DNA from: Dehalococcoidia bacterium
Lineage (GTDB): Bacteria > Chloroflexota > Dehalococcoidia > SZUA-161
Direction of reading: 5' to 3'
DNA length: 9,210 nt
Assembly (NCBI GenBank): GCA_014859215.1
Contig: JACUUS010000091.1
Span: 1 to 9,210, forward strand
The position numbers were made by a program, and so were the translations under genes. Below are positions 6,300 through 9,210 of this stretch, piece after piece. Under the pieces are notes generated by a model. It was not told the DNA's origin, searched no databases, and saw nothing but the letters and a program-made list of their open reading frames with translations. Positions within the stretch are counted from its first letter, which is position 1, and each line of letters starts with the position of its first letter.

Positions 6300-7936
6300 C
6301 CTTCATAATCGCCGAAGTAGCCTTTCTTCCGGGCCTTGGTTATGTAGTCCGGTTCCTTCCACCATTTCTCGATACCGTAATCCTCGGCTATTGTGTTGGC
6401 GGCTATGTAGCTAGGCCCGAAGGTCACGAGACCTCCCGGATTCACGCAGGCCCCGCACATATACAGGTTCTTGATCGGTGTCCTGTTGCTTGAACATTCG
6501 TCGTTGGGCCTGTTGAAGGCCATCTGGAAGATTTCGTACGCCCCCTGCTTGATAGACCCCTGCACCATATTCAGGTACTTGGTCGAGTAGTCCAGCGGGG
6601 TGACGAAATATGTCCACATGATCTTGTCCCTGGTCATGTTGGGAGCATATTTCTGGAGGGTGGAGATGAAGCGTTCCTCGTGCTCCTCCCGTAGTTTCCG
6701 GTCCCACCATTCCTCAGAGTTGCCGTTGAGGTTGAAGGGGGCCATCTCCCACATGGACCCGGTATGCTTTCCCGCCGGCGCCTGGGTCGGATCGAACATG
6801 GTCGGGAAAACACAATCGCAGCCTACAGTTGCCGAAAGGTCGCCGCTGTCTATGGCTTTCCAGTGTTTCACAAGGTCGTCGGGAGTCTCATAACCCAGCA
6901 CGTACATGAATGCTCTGTTGATTTCAGGCCTGGCGTCTGCGGCCTTGAAAGCCGGGAGCTCTCTGAGGGCAAGATGAAGTGAGCAAAGGGTCCACTTCTC
7001 CCAGTGCCAGTTCTTGATTTTGAACAGAAAATCATCAGAGAGATTCTTCTCGCCCACATAGTCCAGGAATGTTTGATGAGGATCGATGCTGCTGATGACG
7101 GCTTTCTCGGCCTCGTATACCGTGCCGTTCTCGAGCTCAACGCCTCTGGCGGCGCCGTTCTCAACGATGATACGCTTGATTAGCTGACTGCCCCGGATGT
7201 GGCCCTTTCCTTGTTCCTGGATGACGCGGCATATCGAGTTACTGAGTCTGTGCGAGCCGCCGGAACATAGCCTTGAGTTTACCGCACGGTTCAGCATAAG
7301 TGGAACGAGGAAGCCAAGGCCGCCCGAATCGTATTCAAGTCCCCAGTGACACGCCAGGTAGAGCATCAGCGTCTTGACGCGTTCGTTTTCGAACAGTTCG
7401 TTAACTATGTCCTGGGGACTCTTATGCTGGTACTCGTAAATCTCCATTCCTACATCGGATTTCTGTAGTCCGAGCACGGCATCCAGGGTCGGCAGAGGCT
7501 TAACATAGGTACCGGGCGCGAGGAATTCATCCATGTAAAGCTTGAACTTGTGATAGACGTCCCTGTAGGATGCGGCGTCTTTCTGAGAGAATTCCGCTAA
7601 GGATTTGCAGGACCGTTCGACATCGGTATACAGGCAAAGGCTGCTCCCGTCCTCGAAAGGCATGGCTACCTGGAGTTCCGGGAAAATGTAGTTGCAGCGA
7701 TATTTCTCGAGATCGAGGTCCTGGTACACGGGAGCGTAATCGACCATCATATGGTAGACGGCGTGGGTATTGTGGTAGAAACCGCCGAGGGTGACCTCTT
7801 CGGTAGCAAGGCCGCCTCCGACCTCGAAGTACTTCTCAAGAACGAGGACCTTCTGTCCGGCTTTGCCGAGGTAGGCGGCCACTGCGAGTCCGTTCGGCCC
7901 GCCGCCAAGGACGATGAAATCGTACTTCGTTTGCAT
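6296..7936 (-). CDS. FAD-dependent oxidoreductase, phytoene desaturase/PYROXD2-like
   Basis: A complete 546-residue flavoprotein of the CrtI/COG1233 type, close to the usual length for the family. The N-terminal dinucleotide-binding loop is GGGPNG (11-16) with E34 at the end of the second strand (VLVLEK). It is followed by VGGGLATEE (39-47) and HNTHAV (55-60). The C-terminal FAD signature reads NLYMCGACVNPGGLVTFGPS. GGAGGT at 7943-7948 lies six bases before the ATG. Family members add or remove hydrogens on isoprenoid or other hydrophobic substrates, but many are not carotenoid enzymes, and no crtB or crtE is nearby. It shares blocks such as APAGKH and YAPNMT with the partial flavoprotein upstream (APPGKH, FAPNMT), so the two are paralogues. 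Its stop overlaps the dehydrogenase start by 4 bases. Confidence 0.92.
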   Translation of the reverse strand: MQTKYDFIVLGGGPNGLAVAAYLGKAGQKVLVLEKYFEVGGGLATEEVTLGGFYHNTHAVYHMMVDYAPVYQDLDLEKYRCNYIFPELQVAMPFEDGSSLCLYTDVERSCKSLAEFSQKDAASYRDVYHKFKLYMDEFLAPGTYVKPLPTLDAVLGLQKSDVGMEIYEYQHKSPQDIVNELFENERVKTLMLYLACHWGLEYDSGGLGFLVPLMLNRAVNSRLCSGGSHRLSNSICRVIQEQGKGHIRGSQLIKRIIVENGAARGVELENGTVYEAEKAVISSIDPHQTFLDYVGEKNLSDDFLFKIKNWHWEKWTLCSLHLALRELPAFKAADARPEINRAFMYVLGYETPDDLVKHWKAIDSGDLSATVGCDCVFPTMFDPTQAPAGKHTGSMWEMAPFNLNGNSEEWWDRKLREEHEERFISTLQKYAPNMTRDKIMWTYFVTPLDYSTKYLNMVQGSIKQGAYEIFQMAFNRPNDECSSNRTPIKNLYMCGACVNPGGLVTFGPSYIAANTIAEDYGIEKWWKEPDYITKARKKGYFGDYEG

Positions 7937-7991
7937 CCTATTACCTCCGAGACTTGACTATAAGAACAGGCTCAACATAATCGCGAAGACG

Positions 7992-8066
7992 CTAGTTCCC
8001 GCGGTTCTCCCAGGGTTTCCAGAGGTTGTGTTTCGATGCCATCCTCTTGTAGCAAGGGTAGGCACG
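7992..8066 (-). pseudogene. relic of the C-terminus of another FAD oxidoreductase copy
   Basis: Read on the minus strand, this segment encodes AYPCYKRMASKHNLWKPWEN and a few more residues, then a TAG stop at 7992. It closely matches the end of the partial flavoprotein upstream (GYNCYKRIAQKLDLWKPWEG, then RLY and stop). The DNA matches too: CTCTGGAAACCCTGGGA here against CTCTGGAAGCCCTGGGA in the gene. Before this tail the frame reads a basic stretch (RLIRKKRR) with no likeness to the family. The rest of the gene is therefore missing, and the tail looks left over from a deletion or recombination between tandem copies. It has no start codon in a sensible place. Confidence 0.7.
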
Positions 8067-8080
8067 CCGTTTTTTCCTTA

Positions 8081-8176
8081 TCAGTCTCGGTACTCGTAGT
8101 ATCTGAGACCTGAATCCGGCCCTGCTCCGACATCAGGTATCGCGCCCTGTTCCCCGCCAGGTCCACCGATGGTCAC
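8081..8176 (-). CDS. possible 31-aa peptide in the flavoprotein gap
   Basis: GTG at 8176 has AAGAGG ending at 8181, four bases upstream. It opens 31 codons reading MTIGGPGGEQGAIPDVGAGP, then an acidic and aromatic end GLRYYEYRD, and closes with tandem TGA TAA stops. It is rich in glycine and proline and has no recognised family. It fits between the end of the upstream flavoprotein and the relic tail. It may be a real small gene, a remnant, or chance; the frame is too short to decide. Confidence 0.25.
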   Translation of the reverse strand: MTIGGPGGEQGAIPDVGAGPDSGLRYYEYRD

Positions 8177-8195
8177 CCATCCTCTTTCTACCGAC

Positions 8196-9210
8196 TTAGT
8201 AAAGACGTCCTTCCCAGGGCTTCCAGAGGTCAAGTTTCTGCGCGATTCGCTTGTAGCAGTTGTACCCGGCCCAACCTGTCAGCCCCAGAGAGTAATGACA
8301 GCTTCCTGAAGCCATCCAGAAGTCATCTATACCGGGAATCTGGTACTGGGAAAACTCGGGAATCGGTCTCATGGCGCCCCACTGGCTGGGGGTCCCGGCA
8401 ATCAGTCCCCAGTTACCTTCAACGAAGTTATCGCTGCGGTGCTGGATGTCCCAGGGAGTGTCTATGTTGGTGGCTATCATATTATCCCAGGTCATATTGG
8501 GCGCGAATTTCTGCCACTGCTTCAAGAAATGATCGGGCGCTTCCTTTTTGATCTGCATCCACTCCTCCTCCGTCCTCCAGCTAACGGGGAACGCCATTTC
8601 CTCTACCAGGGCTACGTGCTTCCCGGGAGGCGCATAGCGTGGGTCCCACTTGGAGTCTGTACCCTCCCACAGATAAAGTCTTTCGGGCCAGCTTCCCGGC
8701 CTGATGTGCTGGTTATTGAATCGATATTCCCGGTCCAAATACTCGATGTCGGCGTCGCCCATGAATATCCAGCGCGCCTGTCCGCAATCTGGATTCCAGG
8801 CCTCTGCCTTATACTTCGGCAACTCGTGAAACGCGAAGTGCCCCCAGAATATCTGGCCGCGATCGGCCCGTATCTTTGCAATCTTTCGTCTGTATTCAGA
8901 CCCTTTCAACCCGAGATCGGCATTGCGCAGGTGACGCGCCAGTGTCTGTGTGATCACAATGGATGTGATCACCATTTTCCTGGCCTCTATCCGCGTGCCG
9001 TCGACCAGCTTGACGCCGACGGCGCGGCCGTTCTCCAAGAGGATTTCATCCACATCCGCGCCTACAAAGAACTGGCCGCCTTCCTCGCTCAGAGCTCTCT
9101 GCAGTGCATGGATTGCGTTATGGGTGCCGCCCTCATATACTCCACCTCCGAAACCGACAATCTGCTGGGGCACATTGGACAGCATAATCGGGAGGGGCGC
9201 CGGATCATCA
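8196..9210 (-). CDS. FAD-dependent oxidoreductase, CrtI/PYROXD2-like, C-terminal part (runs off the right edge)
   Basis: The last 337 residues of a flavoprotein paralogous to the complete one downstream; the FAD-binding N-terminus lies beyond the edge. The frame is open through 9210, so ATG 9185 is an internal Met and not the start. A substrate-domain block begins GGVYEGGTHNAIHALQRALS and continues through VDEILLENGRAVGVKLVDG, a typical CrtI/amine-oxidase pattern of a Gly-rich turn, long helix and beta hairpin. Later blocks YAPPGKH, KFAPNMT and DTPWDI match the other copy. The C-terminal cap FWMASGSCHYSLGLTGWAG replaces the CGACVNPGG segment of the downstream paralogue, so the two probably differ in substrate. 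The tail LWKPWEGRLY is shared with the relic in the gap that follows. Confidence 0.88.
   Translation of the reverse strand, partial: DDPAPLPIMLSNVPQQIVGFGGGVYEGGTHNAIHALQRALSEEGGQFFVGADVDEILLENGRAVGVKLVDGTRIEARKMVITSIVITQTLARHLRNADLGLKGSEYRRKIAKIRADRGQIFWGHFAFHELPKYKAEAWNPDCGQARWIFMGDADIEYLDREYRFNNQHIRPGSWPERLYLWEGTDSKWDPRYAPPGKHVALVEEMAFPVSWRTEEEWMQIKKEAPDHFLKQWQKFAPNMTWDNMIATNIDTPWDIQHRSDNFVEGNWGLIAGTPSQWGAMRPIPEFSQYQIPGIDDFWMASGSCHYSLGLTGWAGYNCYKRIAQKLDLWKPWEGRLY

Noticed and set aside
7972..8166. 64-codon minus-strand frame in the gap between the flavoproteins
   Set aside because: It overlaps the relic tail in a different frame. The relic frame matches a known neighbour protein, while this one is low-complexity and has no good start signal.
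6296..9210. Carotenoid biosynthesis cluster
   Set aside because: The flavoproteins resemble CrtI only at family level; no phytoene synthase, prenyl synthase or cyclase is present.

Overview
The window is a tightly packed bacterial segment of moderately high GC. Every gene I can support lies on the minus strand, so transcription runs from high to low coordinates. Nothing in it fixes the taxon. The mix of stand-alone sulfate adenylyltransferase and APS kinase, a two-subunit CoA-transferase, CrtI/PYROXD2-like flavoproteins and a cysteine-rich protein resembling ATC hydrolases suggests an uncultured, probably anaerobic sediment or subsurface bacterium such as Dehalococcoidia-type Chloroflexota or Desulfobacterota. 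That is inference only.

Layout in order of transcription: (1) the 3' part of a CrtI/PYROXD2-like FAD oxidoreductase enters from the right edge (9210-8196). (2) A 259-bp gap (8195-7937) holds a 31-codon ORF with a fair ribosome binding site and a decayed C-terminal tail of another copy of the same flavoprotein family. (3) A complete, paralogous FAD oxidoreductase (7936-6296) overlaps by 4 bp (ATGA) with (4) a zinc-dependent alcohol dehydrogenase (6299-5166). (5) An 83-aa protein of unknown function follows (5138-4887). (6) A MITE-like element of about 125-133 bp with 13-bp perfect inverted ends sits exactly at its stop codon (4890-4758). (7) A cysteine-rich, ATC-hydrolase-like protein comes next (4695-4132). 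(8) CoA-transferase subunits A and B (4053-3277, 3255-2590). (9) APS kinase cysC (2547-1933). (10) ATP sulfurylase sat (about 1867-621), whose N-terminus looks shifted by one base. (11) A 98-aa unknown protein one base after sat (619-323). (12) A gene with a clear start at 251 that runs off the left edge.

The flavoproteins, alcohol dehydrogenase and CoA-transferase could form one oxidative route: flavin-dependent (de)saturation of a hydrophobic substrate, alcohol oxidation, then acid activation by CoA transfer. The substrate cannot be read from the sequence, and no carotenoid-synthesis gene such as crtB or crtE is present. CysC and Sat together turn sulfate and ATP into APS and PAPS; no reductase (cysH, aprAB) is in view.

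The most useful observations are the probable sat frameshift, the small inverted-repeat element that explains a false upstream start for its neighbour, the relic of a third flavoprotein, and two small unknown genes tied to the enzymes before them. No tRNA, rRNA or CRISPR array was seen. No stretch longer than 300 bases lacks a gene.
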